64,000 bases of DNA from Turbatrix aceti (taxonomy: Eukaryota > Nematoda > Chromadorea > Rhabditida > Panagrolaimidae): positions 2,876,718 to 2,940,717 of the forward strand of contig OZ017768.1 of NCBI GenBank assembly GCA_963969345.1. The letters run 5' to 3'. Shown here one piece after another: positions 31,043 through 42,570 of this stretch (positions within the stretch are counted from its first letter, which is position 1; the number at the start of each line of letters is the position of its first letter). A program made the position numbers and the translations under genes. Below the pieces are notes generated by a model, which saw only the letters and a list, made by a program, of their open reading frames with translations, was not told the origin of the DNA and ran no database searches.

Positions 31043-34000
31043 ATGTCTGGAACACCGACGCCGACCACAGCTGATAAATCAAGGAGTCTGTTGAAGACTG
31101 AGGTGTCCAAACTCGTCAACAGTCGTATTCAGACTGATGAGGTAAAAAAACCCATTTTTTCACTTCAAAATTGTTTTTGTTGACGCAGTTTTTGTACTTT
31201 TCAGTCATTTGCCAGCGGTCTGCATTACCTCCAAAATCTTCTGCCGGACAACAATGAGAATGTCAATTCCAGCGAATACAAGCAGAAACAGCTGCGTCCG
31301 GTCGGCGAGGATCGCAAAATCCGTGAAAAACTCGAACAACACGAACTCGACCTTTTCAAGCAATTTGCCGATGAATTTTCGCAGGTTTGGAGCGGTTTCT
31401 GAAATCCAAAAATGACGTTTTTTTGATTTCAGGTAAATAACAAGGTCCAGGAATTCGTGACCAAGATCCGGGTCATGAGCGACATCTGCAACAGCCTCTC
31501 GGAGCGCATCCACTCCAACAAGGAGAAGACCAGGGATCTCCTGCGCAAGACTTCCATTCTGCAGAACGAAAAGTTGGTTTGACGATTAGTTTTGGAAAAA
31601 TTACAAAAATTGTGCTTTAGGAGAGAGCTTCAAGCCCGGGAAACGTATCTCAACGACTTTTTTGAAAAGTTCTCGCTTCCTACCGAGGACGACAAGGCGC
31701 TGCAGTTGTCTAGCAGTGAGTTGGGCGAACAGGATAAAAATATACTGAAACAGACGTCCAAAAAAATTTATTTACCGCTTCCGTTTTTATAAAAATATTT
31801 TTTTGTTTGGACTAAAAAAAAGAAAAACTAATTTTTCGCCTGAAACAAAATTGAAAGATAATATTTTCTGGCAAAATAAACTAAAACGATTGGTTAAAAA
31901 AAATTAAAAAATTTTGTCGAATAAAAAATCTTTTTTTTGTTCAAAAAAATTTTTTTTGGCTCAAAAAATTACATTTTTGGCGAAAAAAATGGCTATAAAG
32001 TCGGAAAAAAATTTGAATGAAAAAATTCGTATTTTAAAATGCGGCCAAAAAAATTACGAACCGGTCCTATTTTCATAAAAAAAAATTGAACAATTTTTTT
32101 TCGTCCGAATTTTGTTGGACTTGAAAGAAAATTTTTTTGTCTTAAAAAAAACTGGAAAACTGTATTTAAAAAAACGTGATACAAAAAAAGCAGAAAAGAA
32201 TGGATAAAAAGTCGTATTTATTTTTTTGCGTCGTTTTATAAAAAAATTTACCAGCTTTATTTATTTTTTGGCTAGGTTTATTTTGAAAAATTCTTGTTAC
32301 CTGTGCACTATTTCAGCCGGCGTGGTGAACGACGCGTTCTTCAAGGCTTTCAAGAAGCTCCTGGACATCATCGGCAACGTCGAAAAAGCCACATCCGTGA
32401 CCCCGGACAACTCTGCGCTCAACGAAATGTTCGAATCTCTGGACAAAAAACGCGTCGCTGCGTTCAATAACGTTTTTGCTTCCATGCAGCGTTCGTTTTT
32501 ACCTTTTTTCTCAATTTTTGGATATTCTGAAGACAAATTTTAGGAGAATGCCGTCTGCTGAACGTAGAAGTCGTCGAAGTGAAGTCGACCCTGTGCCAGT
32601 CCTTCGAAGTGCTCCAAAACAGGCCAGACTACTTCGGAGCAGCGCTGGACGTTTACTGCGGCGCGAGACGGGATTTTCTGTCGCATTCGTTCATCGACGC
32701 CCTGACCAAGGGCCGGACAGGGGAGGGCGGGGCCCAGGAGCCCCCCATCGAGCACCTCTCCAACGATCCTCTCCGCTACGTCAATGACATGCTCGCGTGG
32801 ATCCACCAATCGCTGGAGGCCGAACGGGAGATGGTCATGGCCGTGCTCAAGGCCTGCAAGCCGGATACCATCCTGGGCATCGCGAAGGAGTGCCTCTCGA
32901 AGATCGCGGACGGCCTCACCCAGCCGCTCTGCGTCCGCCTGGAGCACGCTATCAGTCGCGAGGGCAACTGCGTCACGCTCTATCGACTGTCGTCGCTCGT
33001 CTTTTTCTACATGAAGACTTTTGAGTGAGTTCAATTTTTTTTTCTTTGAACATTGCTGGGTCAAAAAAATGTTTTGATGGGCGGGGGGCTCTAGGACAAC
33101 TTTTGGGTTCGCTGGTCGGCTTTTAGGAATTTTGTAGGATTTTTTGGGCTCTCAATTTTTGTATGCATTTTGTAAAAAAATCGGTGATGCCAAAATTATG
33201 TTTTTTTTTACCACAAAAAAATTTTGGATCGCGTTTTCAATCAAAAGTCAGAAATTTTCTACAATTATAGTTTTTTTACGAAAATTTTTTTGTAAAATAT
33301 TTTCAGAAAGAAAAATATTTTTTTTGTTCAAAAATACGTTATTTTTTTCATAAAAAAAATTCAGGTAAACTTTTTTTATATTGTATTTTGAAACAAAAAA
33401 TTTTTTGAACAAAAAAATTGAAAAAAAATATGCACAAAGATGCAAAAAAAATTTTTTTCATCAAAAAACCTAAAAAAACTTTTTTGCCTTCAAAATTTCT
33501 ATTTTTCAATTTCAATGTTTTTTTGTCCCATTTATGTCTACTCACCTGTTCAGACTGCCCGTGGGCGACGAAGCCCCCTTCATCAAGAAGATGTCCGTGA
33601 TGCACGACCTCGCGGTGAAGCTTTTCTTCACGGCTGTCACGACGAACGTCCAACGCATCCTCGGCAACATGAACGTGCCCGACTACGACCTTCTGCCCGT
33701 CGGCGCCATCGACCAGAGCCTGCTTCTGCTGCGCGATATCCTTGAATCCCACTCGAGTGGTTCATCCTTCACGGCGTTCATGGACAAGAAGGAGATGTAC
33801 GCCAAGATCTTCGCGCTCGTCCTCGACCCCCTCAACCAGGCGATCCAGCTGGTATCTTCCAACCTGCATTCCCACCTCGACGTCGCTGTCTACATGCTCA
33901 ACTGTCTGCACGCGATCAAGTCGGTTGTCATCCTCTACCAATACACCGACGTCAAACTCGAGATGATCAAAGCCCAGATCGATGCAAACGAAGACGTACT

Positions 34001-34385
34001 CGTCAGCGAGCAGGCTTCATCGATTCTGACGAATACGGGACTCATCGATATCTACAGCAAGGCCCTCAACCACCTCCCAGCCTCGGGCCCCCTCTCCCAG
34101 GCCCCTGGCATGGAGGCGGAGCGCATCGCCGGCGCCATCGCCCTCTTCAACGGATTCCTCGACAAGCCAGACGGCTTTCAGTGCCATCAGTGCGCCAAGA
34201 TCGCCTCGGTCCGAAGCAAGGAATCCGTCCAGTCGAGGACGTTCGACAACGTCGTCGCTGCGTACTCCGTAATCTACAACAAACTCATCGACCCGGCAAA
34301 TGGCTACAAGTGGGACAATATCAGTCTCAAGACCATCGATCAGGTCAAAGAGGCTCTCGCGAAGAATGTTTCTGCCGCGCCTTGA
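31043..34385 (+). CDS. cogc-6: COG6, conserved oligomeric Golgi complex subunit 6
   Basis: Seven exons: 31043-31141, 31205-31384, 31433-31572, 31621-31715, 32317-32490, 32544-33024 and 33554-34385 (666 residues). The N-terminal third is helical and likely coiled coil (residues 60-150), as expected for the part that binds other COG subunits. The diagnostic stretch is in exon 6: NDPLRYVNDMLAWIHQSLEA, then CKPDTILGIAKEC and QPLCVRLEHAISREGN, which matches the NDPLRFVGDMLAW block of COG6. The length is close to the family's. COG tethers retrograde vesicles at the Golgi; COG6 is in lobe B. The introns are nearly pure T/A. The stop lies 209 bases from the stop of NEMF on the other strand. Confidence 0.92.
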
Positions 34386-34594
34386 AAAATTCAACGGTAA
34401 AAGGGGTAAGGAAAGTGCATTCACCTGTTCCGGGACAACGCCTAGTCACGCTCGGACACACGTGGACTTAATTAATTAACAAAAAAGTAAAAAATTTGTA
34501 TTTATTTAATAAAATTAATTTATTTGTTTTTTTTTGTTTCGACCCACCAAAGAGAGGAAATTGTTGTAATAAACAGGGAAAGAGTGTTGTGTTA

Positions 34595-37500
34595 CTATTT
34601 CTTCATTTTGAGAAGCTGGGGTGCCGAAATCCGGACGTGGGTCGGGATGTTGGACGCGATGTGGTCGTCGCTCATCAGACCCTTGATCAGGTTCACTTCG
34701 GCAGGGGATGCTGTCCTGTCGCGCTGAAAAAAAATACTTTAATTATAGAAAATGTGTGAAAAAAATGTTTTTTGAAATTCAAATAAAAAAAATTTTTCTT
34801 GGAAAATTCATATTTTTTTATATACTTTTTTTTATATAAATTGGTCTAAATAAAAAATTTAATTTCTTACAAAAATTTAAATTTCTAGACACCTCAGAAA
34901 TTATTTTTTTTAATTTTTTAAAAAATAATTTAATTTTTTAGAATTTTTGAGAATTAAAATTTAAAAAAGTTGATTTTGAATTTTTTACAATTTCTTTAGA
35001 ATTTGAAATTAACTAGAAACAAAATTAGTTTTTAAAAAAATTAGATTTTTTAAATTGTATTCTAAAAAATTTAAATTCATAAAAAAAATTTTTTTTTTAT
35101 TTTTTATAAACATAATAAAAAAAATGAAATTCTAGAACACAAAATAAAAAAAAAGAATTATTTTTCAATTCATGTTTTGAATAAAAAAAATTAATTTGAA
35201 AGGTTTTTTTAATTCCAAAAAGTAGAAAAATTCCGCCTGCCTTAAAAAAAACCCAAAACGAACCACAAAAAGCTGAAGTGCAGTCTTGGCACCCTTTCCA
35301 CGCTTTCCAGAACCAGGTGTCACCTTGACCCGGTACTTGAACTTCTGCATCGCAGCGTAGGGCCCGCACATCGCGACGGCATAGACCATGGCGTCGTCGT
35401 GGAGCGGCCGGGCGCAGAGCTGCTCGATGACCTGAGCGTCTGCGTCCGCGAGTGTCTCTTCCGGGTCTTCTGCGTCGTCGTCTTCGTCGGGCTGTTGTTC
35501 TTCGGGGGCCTTCTGGGCCTGCTGCTGCTGCGGATTCTGCGCCGGTCGAGGAGGGAGTTTCCTGGGAAGTGGGGCTGGGGTTTCTTCCTGTTTCTTGTGC
35601 CCAAGGAGCTCCATGCGCAGCGCGCGCTCTTCTTCGTCCTGGTCCTTGTACTTCTTCTTGATCTTTTCCATCTTGTGCTTCTGGCGCTTGGTTAGGGGGC
35701 CTTTTTGAGCTTCTGAAACGAAGAACATTTTAGAAAAATTTTTTTTTAATAACAAAAAAAATTAAAATTACTAAAAATTACAAAAAACTGCTCATAAATT
35801 TTATTGTAGCAAAAAAAGGAAAAAAAACGCACAAAAAAATTTCGAAAAAAAAACTGAAACCTTTTTTGTTCAAAACATTTTTTTTGCCAAAAAAAGGCGA
35901 CAAAAAGTTTTTTTTCAAAAAAATCTCAAAATGGGTTTTTTTGGAATATCATTTTTCTAGAAAAAAAAATTAGAAAAAACTTGGCAAAAAACAGATCAAA
36001 AAAATATTGGACAAAAAAATGAAAAAAATAGGACACAAAATTTAAAAAAATGTGCCAAAAATTTTTATGTCGCATACAAAAAGAAAAAAATAGTTTTTTT
36101 TTGTCAAAAAACAAAAAAAAACACTAAAAAATTCCCCAATTTCATTCAAAAAAATTTTTATGTACAAAAACTCACGCAACGGAACCTTCTTCTTCTCCTC
36201 AGCCTCGGCCTGTTCCTTGCGGCGCTTCTCCTCGAGGTACTGCTCCCGCTGGTCGATCTTCTTGACCTTCTGCTGGGGCACGAACTGGAGCATCGTGTAC
36301 TCCGTCTCGTCGCCCTCCACAGACATCTGAGCAGGTCGTTTCAGCTCGATGTCCGGAAACGCGGATTCTTCGTCTTCTTCTTCCTCTTCTTCGTCGCCTT
36401 CGCCTTCGCCATCGTTTTCCTCCCCTTCATCGCCCTTCTCAGCCTCCAGCTCGACATCCTCTTCCTCAGCCTCGACGGGAGCTTCGCTAGCTACCTCGCT
36501 GGCCGCCAGTGACATTGAATTCACCGCCGCGGCCGCGTCCAGAGCCCGGTGCTTTTCGGTTGACTCATCATCCAACCGGAAAAGAATACCAAATCCAAGT
36601 TGGAGCTGATTCGACGGAATGTAGTTCTTCTTGCCCCTGATCATGAAAGCACCCGCAGAGAGGTATTCTCCGGTCGGGGCCGTGCGCGAGACCTGGTCGT
36701 GACGCACCCACCACGCGTTGATCACGATTTTGGCCTCCCAGGCGGAGCTGTAGCAGATGGCGAACGTGCCGGCTTCGTTGATCGTCCGCGGAGGGATTTC
36801 GGCTTCCCGGGAGCGGTTTCTCACGACGACAGAGCACGCGCCATGGATGTCAGCGTGGACGTAGATATCCCCGACGCGGAGGTAGCGCTTGACGAGCTGC
36901 TCGTTCTGCTGGAAGTCTCGGCCGCCGATGACCAGGAGGCCGTCCGAGGAGATGAACCAGTAAAATCGCTCGAACCAGTTGGTTTTGCGCGCTTTCATCT
37001 GCGCCGTCGCGGCTCGGACCTGAAATACAACTTTCACAGCGAAAAAAAGAAAAAAAGGTGTTTTATTTGTTTTTTGTTAATTACTCCATTTTTCGATTAT
37101 GCTTCCTATTTTACGTTCATGTTCGTATTTTGTGTTCGCGAACAATTTGCAAAGTTTTTTTTATCATTGCTAAAAAAAATTGACCCAATTTGGTACAAAA
37201 TCAAAAAAAGAAGGTTCATTTACTCGCTTTGTGTAACGGTTTACCGTGTTCCTACAACTTTTCGTGGCGAAAGTTGACAAATATTATTTTGCAATTTTTG
37301 TCAAATAAAATAAATTTTGGCTCTGTAAACCCAAATTTAGTGGCCTATTTTGTTAGTTTTTTCCGTTTTGATAAAATCGTGTCGAAAAAAACAAAAAAAA
37401 CGTAGGCAAAAAAAATTCTATTTTTTTTCTAAACACGACTTTTATTTTTTATTGTTTTTTAATTCCGTTTTCGAACGAACACGGATACAAAAAACCTAAC

Positions 37501-39410
37501 TTGTTCGCGAACAAACACGAAATTTTTTTTATCGTGTTATAAAACCGTATCCAAATTTTACAATTTCATAACACAATCATTCTTTTTCTGAACATGATTT
37601 CATTTGTTTTTACGGTTTTTTGTTTTTTCTAACCCCAAAAATTGAGTTTGTCCGCCAACATTTTCCCATCCAGCCCCTTTCAACACCTACCTGACTAATT
37701 TTGTTCTTCGTATTCATCTGAACGTTCTTCAAAGCCTTGGACGAAGCATGAATCGTCTTTTTCTGCTTCTCAGCCGCGTTCTTCTTATCACTGAAGTACT
37801 TTCTGCTGTTCTGCGACGCAGAAAGGTCGATATCAATGTCCACGGTGAGGTGCTCAGCATCCGGGTCATATGGATTAGCGAGGCTGAGGGTGACCTCGTT
37901 GGAGTGGAGATCCATCCTCACGATGAGTTCCGCAGCCGCGACTCCCTTATCCGTCAGGGCAGCGAGCCATTCTTTGACGTCGTTCCACGCCATTTTCGAT
38001 GCGATTGCCGTCCGAACAAGCAACAGCGCCTGATCAACCAATTCTCGGTTCGCCTCGATTCTTTCCGCCTTGGCGACATGGATCGACTGAATTTCATCGA
38101 GTTGCTTGACACGCATTTCGTGATCCTTTTTGACGTTTTCAAACTTTCGAATAGCCTGTGCTTCTTGGGCCAGAGCCCTCTGCTCGACTTTTTGCTCGTC
38201 GAGAAGGGAGTAGTACCGGTCGACAGCCTCACTGAAGGTTTCAAATTCATGCACCCGGAAACGAGAGTTCGGCAGAGAAAACTGGGCAAAGTTGAAAGGA
38301 TGGTATTCGTGGTAGGTCTCCGATTCCGAGCCATCCGGGTTCGTTCTGGCCTCGTAGGTGATGTATCCGCTTCCTGGTTCCTTTCTGAGTTTTTCCTGGA
38401 TCTCCTCGGCGATCGCGAGGACTTCCTGCACCTTGGCTACGGATTCTGGAGACGCGTCTAGGGTCACGCCGATCTGAAATCGTAAAAAAACGTCAAACAG
38501 TCGAAAACGGTATAAAAATTACAAGTTATCAAAAATCCTATTTGTGATCTCAAAACGAAAACTTTCACGATTTTTCAATTCAAAATTAGAAAGAAAGTTT
38601 TTTGGGTCTCAAAACGAAAATTCTACGTCATTTTTTCAAATGCTCGTATTTTTGTCGCTTTTTTTCCCCATTTTCGTTTTTTTTCACCCAAAACCTAACC
38701 AACCTTGGCATCAACAGGGAGCCCCGCGGCAATCAGCGCGTGATCCAACAGCGCCGAGCTGAAGGGAACATTCTTGATCAGAGCCTTGCGGAGTACGTCT
38801 CCCTTCTTCGCGTTCGCCAGGAACAATCCAATCGTCTCTTTGGAAGGCAAAAAAGTCTCCTGACGCGCAGCATCAATCGGGTATCGCTCGCGAACCGTGA
38901 ATCTCACATCCGAATCCTTGTCCGTGCGGGGACGGAGGATGTTGAGAATGACGTACTTGTCGTCGGTAAGGACGATATTACCCCTATCGTAGAGCTCGAC
39001 GATGACATGACAAGCACGGTCTTCTTCGCCAAACTGCATGTCGACGATTCGATCGACTCCGAGTTGACGAATCGAGATGAGGCGCTTCTGATTGATGTGT
39101 TTGCGGAATTTCATCGAAAACTGCGATGGAATCTGCGATTTGGGCCATTCGTGGCTCGTGTAGTGAATACGGTTGCCGGATTCAAAGAGGATGATCGCCT
39201 TGTGTTCGGGCCTAAAAACACAAAAAAATGAGAAAAATCCGAAAAAAACACCGTTTTTCGTTTTAAAAATTGCAAAAAAACCTACTTTTGAAGTTTCAGC
39301 AGATAAGTTCTCGAGTCGATATCGTAAACGTTGGTGACCCGCATGCCGACAAAGTTCTGCAGCTCGTGTAGAACGGCATACAGATCGATCGTCGAGAACT
39401 TGTTCTTCAT
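34595..39410 (-). CDS. NEMF: NEMF/Tae2/Caliban, ribosome quality control factor
   Basis: Six exons on the minus strand: 39410-39286, 39211-38704, 38473-37691, 37019-36176, 35712-35267 and 34723-34595 (944 residues). NFACT-N begins at the first residue ([20 protein letters not shown]) and includes [15 protein letters not shown] coiled-coil region lies in exon 3. NFACT-R is in exon 4 ([20 protein letters not shown], then [13 protein letters not shown]). An acidic linker (about 36340-36500) and [18 protein letters not shown] follow. NFACT-C is at the end ([19 protein letters not shown] and [16 protein letters not shown]). NEMF binds 60S subunits with stalled nascent chains and adds C-terminal tails. 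An AG acceptor 13 bases before the ATG and a same-strand gene 373 bases upstream suggest an operon. Confidence 0.94.
37055..37530. repeat. TTCGCGAACAA-type dispersed repeat in NEMF intron 3
   Basis: GTGTTCGCGAACAATTTG (near 37130) and TTGTTCGCGAACAAACACG (near 37501) bracket the region in opposite senses, with TTCGAACGAACACGG between. Related TTCGTGTTCGTTCGAGAACAA sequence is at 27480-27560. It seems to be a dispersed family built on a TTCGCGAA palindrome. Confidence 0.45.
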
Positions 39411-39783
39411 CTTTTAGTTTTACCTGAAAGTCAGAAAAAGACATAAAATTGAACGGAATTACGATTAGAGAATGTCTCGAATGGAAAAATTAACAAAATT
39501 ACGGACAGAAAAGGTCTCGACGGGAAAACACTTGTCCCCCAACGAAAAGTGCAGTTGAAAGAGTCTCGAATGGAAAAATCAACAAAAAATTAACCACAAA
39601 ATGTCTCGACTGGAAAACGCCTGTCTTTCGACGAAAAAATACAGTATCACACAGGCAATCAACCTGCGATCGTTTACGATCACAATTCGACCATTTCCAC
39701 GCTTCTTTTCTTTTTTGTATTTTTTTGCATTAAATAATCCTACAAAAACAAAAACACAACAATTTCAGCTACGAACTATGCTA

Positions 39784-41029
39784 TTATTGTTTGGCCTTTT
39801 TAGGCTCTTTTTCTTTATCCTCCTTTTCTTTATCCTGCTCGCCATCCGTGATGCTGCGCAGAGTGGATGCGAGTCTCTTCTGCTCGGCTTCCCTCTTGCT
39901 CTTCGCGGCTTCGAGGAAAGCCTCCTTCTCCGCATCCGAGAGCTGTGCATGGGTAGCGGTGCTGACCTGCTTGTGGTATTCGGCCTGCTTCCTGATGAGT
40001 CCATCGAGGATCGTATCCTCTCCCGGAGCAATCAATCCCTCGTCCCGGCCTTCGACAATGTCACGAAGGGCTTTGAGATCCGCTTTGTGCACGACACGCT
40101 GCTCTTCGTGGCGCTCGAAGGGCCGGAAGTACTTCCAGAGATTTTCAAGTTTATCCGGGTCGATGCGGGAAACTGCCGGGTGCTCGTTGTACTTTTTCTG
40201 CGCTTCATCGGCAAATTTTCGGCGTTTGCCGTCTGGGCCTGGGAGTTCTGTTTCTGTGCGGTTTCGGAGGATCTGGAAAATGTGATTTTGGATGAGTCAT
40301 AAAATTGTGACCGTAAACAATATTGTCGACGTGATTTTCGGTTTAAGACCAATGCTGCAAAAAATCTGAAATTTTGGGTACCCGAGCTAAAAAAACCGGC
40401 CTAAAATCTAAAAATTCGGTTTACTCGACCGGATACCTGAAATTTCGGGTACCCGGTTAAAAATCCGAAGTTTTTTGTTTTCAAAAATTTAAAATTTTTG
40501 GCTTCATATTTTTTGTACCGTAAACCAACCTCCAACGCTTCCTTCAGCATTATCCTATTCTTTTCCATCTGCTCAACCGGTGGCTCGTAGAATCCATACT
40601 CCCAGGTAGGATCGTTACGATGCTCCCATTCTGATTCGCGCGTCGGCAACTGTCTGAAAAAAATCCACCTTAACCCCAGAAAAAAACTACTTTCAACTCA
40701 CTTCGTAGATGTCCACCGCTCCGGAGGGTCTGTAGACGTAATTTCAAACTTATTCATGTTTTCGATAAGTTTTTCGTCCTTTTTGTTGATGAGCTAAAAA
40801 AAGTGACGTGTTTTGGTGCAATGTTATGCAACCTTTTTTTGTGACCCACCTCCTTCAACTTGGGATCATCCCTTGTCTTTTCGAAATTCTCGAGTTCCCG
40901 GGCATATCTCGGTGGTGGCACTTTCTCGCCTTCTGCAATGGCAGCTGCCTTTTTCACGGCTTTTTGCTGGAAAGTGCCTTTTGTGACGTTTTTGGTCGCG
41001 GTGTGCCAGAGTCGGTTCCAAATACCCAT
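39784..41029 (-). CDS. uncharacterised charged protein, upstream of NEMF
   Basis: Four exons on the minus strand: 41029-40850, 40793-40702, 40653-40530 and 40272-39784. The joints are in phase (PKLKE then LINKKDEKL; TSTK then QLPTRESEW; EALE then ILRNRTETE). It starts MGIWNRLWHTATKNVTKGTF and holds PPERWTSTK, DPTWEYGFYEPP and a long Lys/Glu-rich helical C-terminus. The basic, Trp-containing start could be a mitochondrial presequence, which is only a guess. I do not recognise the family. Its stop is 373 bases upstream of the NEMF ATG on the same strand, and its start is 266 bases from the divergent phosphatase gene. Confidence 0.65.
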
Positions 41030-41295
41030 AGAAGACTGAAAAGCATGTGTCCATGACCTGGAGCTGGCAAAGGGTATGAAAACGGAGCGACAGCGCTAAC
41101 AATCAATCACGAAACAGAAAAAACAAGATTACAATTTTTTTAGCTCGGGTTTGCATAAAAACAACACAAACCAAAACATTCGTGTCGGGAACCCTCAAAA
41201 TTGGCAGTCAATGAAACTTGACTTTTCCGCCGTTAATTTTTTGTATTTCGGTTTCTGACATCCCAGAGGTCTCCTAATCCTCTGTATTCCCCAAA
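41030..41295. promoter_or_regulatory. bidirectional promoter region
   Basis: 266 bases between divergent ATGs at 41029 (minus) and 41296 (plus). It likely carries both promoters; no specific element is recognised. Confidence 0.45.
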
Positions 41296-42493
41296 ATGAC
41301 GGCTAAAACTACGGCAGATGTATTCTGGAATAAATTCAGCGTGTACCTGTTCGACGCAGATGGCGTGCTATGGCGCGGGAAGAAGATCCTTCCCCACGCT
41401 GCCGAAGTCGTCAACGAACTCATCTCTCGTGGTCGACGGGTTTTTATTCTGACGAACAACTCAACCCGTACTCCGGTGCAGGTGCTGAAGCACATGGAGG
41501 ACCTTGGATACAGGGGACTGAAGACTGAAAGTATTATTACGTCCGGTGTCGTCACCGCCGAGTACGTGAAGCAACACGTTGCTCTCGATCTCCCGGTTTA
41601 CGTTATCGGAAGCCAGGCTCTGGGAGATGTTCTACAGGATGTTGGAGCTACGGTGCTGGGCGTTGGGGAGGATCCCATCACGAATTATACAAACGTAGGT
41701 CTTGACACGATTTTTGTTTCGATACGATTTTTACTTTTTCTCGGCACGAAATTCTTTTTCTTTGCACAATTTTGCTTTTTTTCGACACGAAATACTTTTT
41801 TTGGCACGATTTTATTTTCATTACGGTTTTATTATTTCTCGGCACGAATTTGCTTTTTCCTGACGCGAAATTGCTTTTTTTTGGCACGATTCTTTAGAAT
41901 CTAATTTCCTTACGATTTTTTTTAAAACGAATTTACATTTTTTTCCCGTTTCTCAACACGAAATCACTTTTTCACCGTTCTTTCTTCAGGATCCAATAAT
42001 CCGTGACCTGGAGCTCGTCCCGCCCAAGGTATCATCCGTCGTGTGCAGTTTCGACACGCACTTGTCCTACGTGAAGATCATGAAGGCAGTCAACTACCTC
42101 CAGGACCCGACAGTCCCCTTCCTGGCCACCAACACGGAGCCCGCCTTCCCCGCCGAAGACCCGAACCTCGTCATCCCCGGTCCGGGCGTTTCGACCGCAG
42201 CCGTCGAATTCGTCTCCGGTCGAAAAGCCACGCTGATGGGCAAGCCGGGCAACGGTCTCCTCGAGTACCTGCAGCGCAGAGTGCCCCTCGACGCGGCTCA
42301 GTGCCTCATGATCGGCGACCGCCTTGATACCGACATCCTCTTCGGCAACCGTAATCACCTGGCAACTCTCATGACGCTCACGGGCGTGCATTCGAGGACA
42401 GACATCGCCCGGGCGTCCGCCGAGGGCTGGGGAGTGCCGGATCTCGTCGTCGAGTCACTCTCCGAGCTGTTCGACAATCGCCCGATCGCCTGA
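41296..42493 (+). CDS. pgph: HAD-superfamily phosphoglycolate/pyridoxal-phosphate phosphatase (PGP/PDXP type)
   Basis: Two exons: 41296-41694 and 41990-42493 (300 residues). HAD motif I is YLFDADGVLWRG (nucleophile Asp near residue 20 and the acid Asp two further on). Motif II is ILTNNSTR. The C2 cap includes VCSFDTHLSYVKIMKA and FLATNTEPAFP. Motif III is the Lys in LMGKPGNGLLEYL, and motif IV is MIGDRLDTDILFG. All catalytic residues are present. The DGVLWRG form and the C2 cap assign it to the phosphoglycolate/pyridoxal-phosphate phosphatase group, whose nematode members are called PGPH. The enzyme probably removes phosphate from 2-phosphoglycolate as metabolite repair; the substrate is inferred. 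The stop lies 77 bases from the stop of the convergent SETDB1-like gene. Confidence 0.92.
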
Positions 42494-42570
42494 TGCATTC
42501 CACCAATTTTTCAGTGGTTTAGGAAAAATGTTTCGAGATCTTGGACATTACAAAAAATCTTACAATAATC

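Noticed and set aside
32540..33064. 174-codon reverse frame opposite COG6
   Set aside because: Shadow of a conserved COG6 exon with matching exon boundaries on the plus strand.
35399..35695. Leu-rich frame on the plus strand at the NEMF gene
   Set aside because: Antisense of a conserved NEMF exon; apparent membrane segments come from Lys/Glu/Gln codons read in reverse.
36349..36609. Ser-run frame on the plus strand
   Set aside because: Antisense of the acidic Glu/Asp linker of NEMF.
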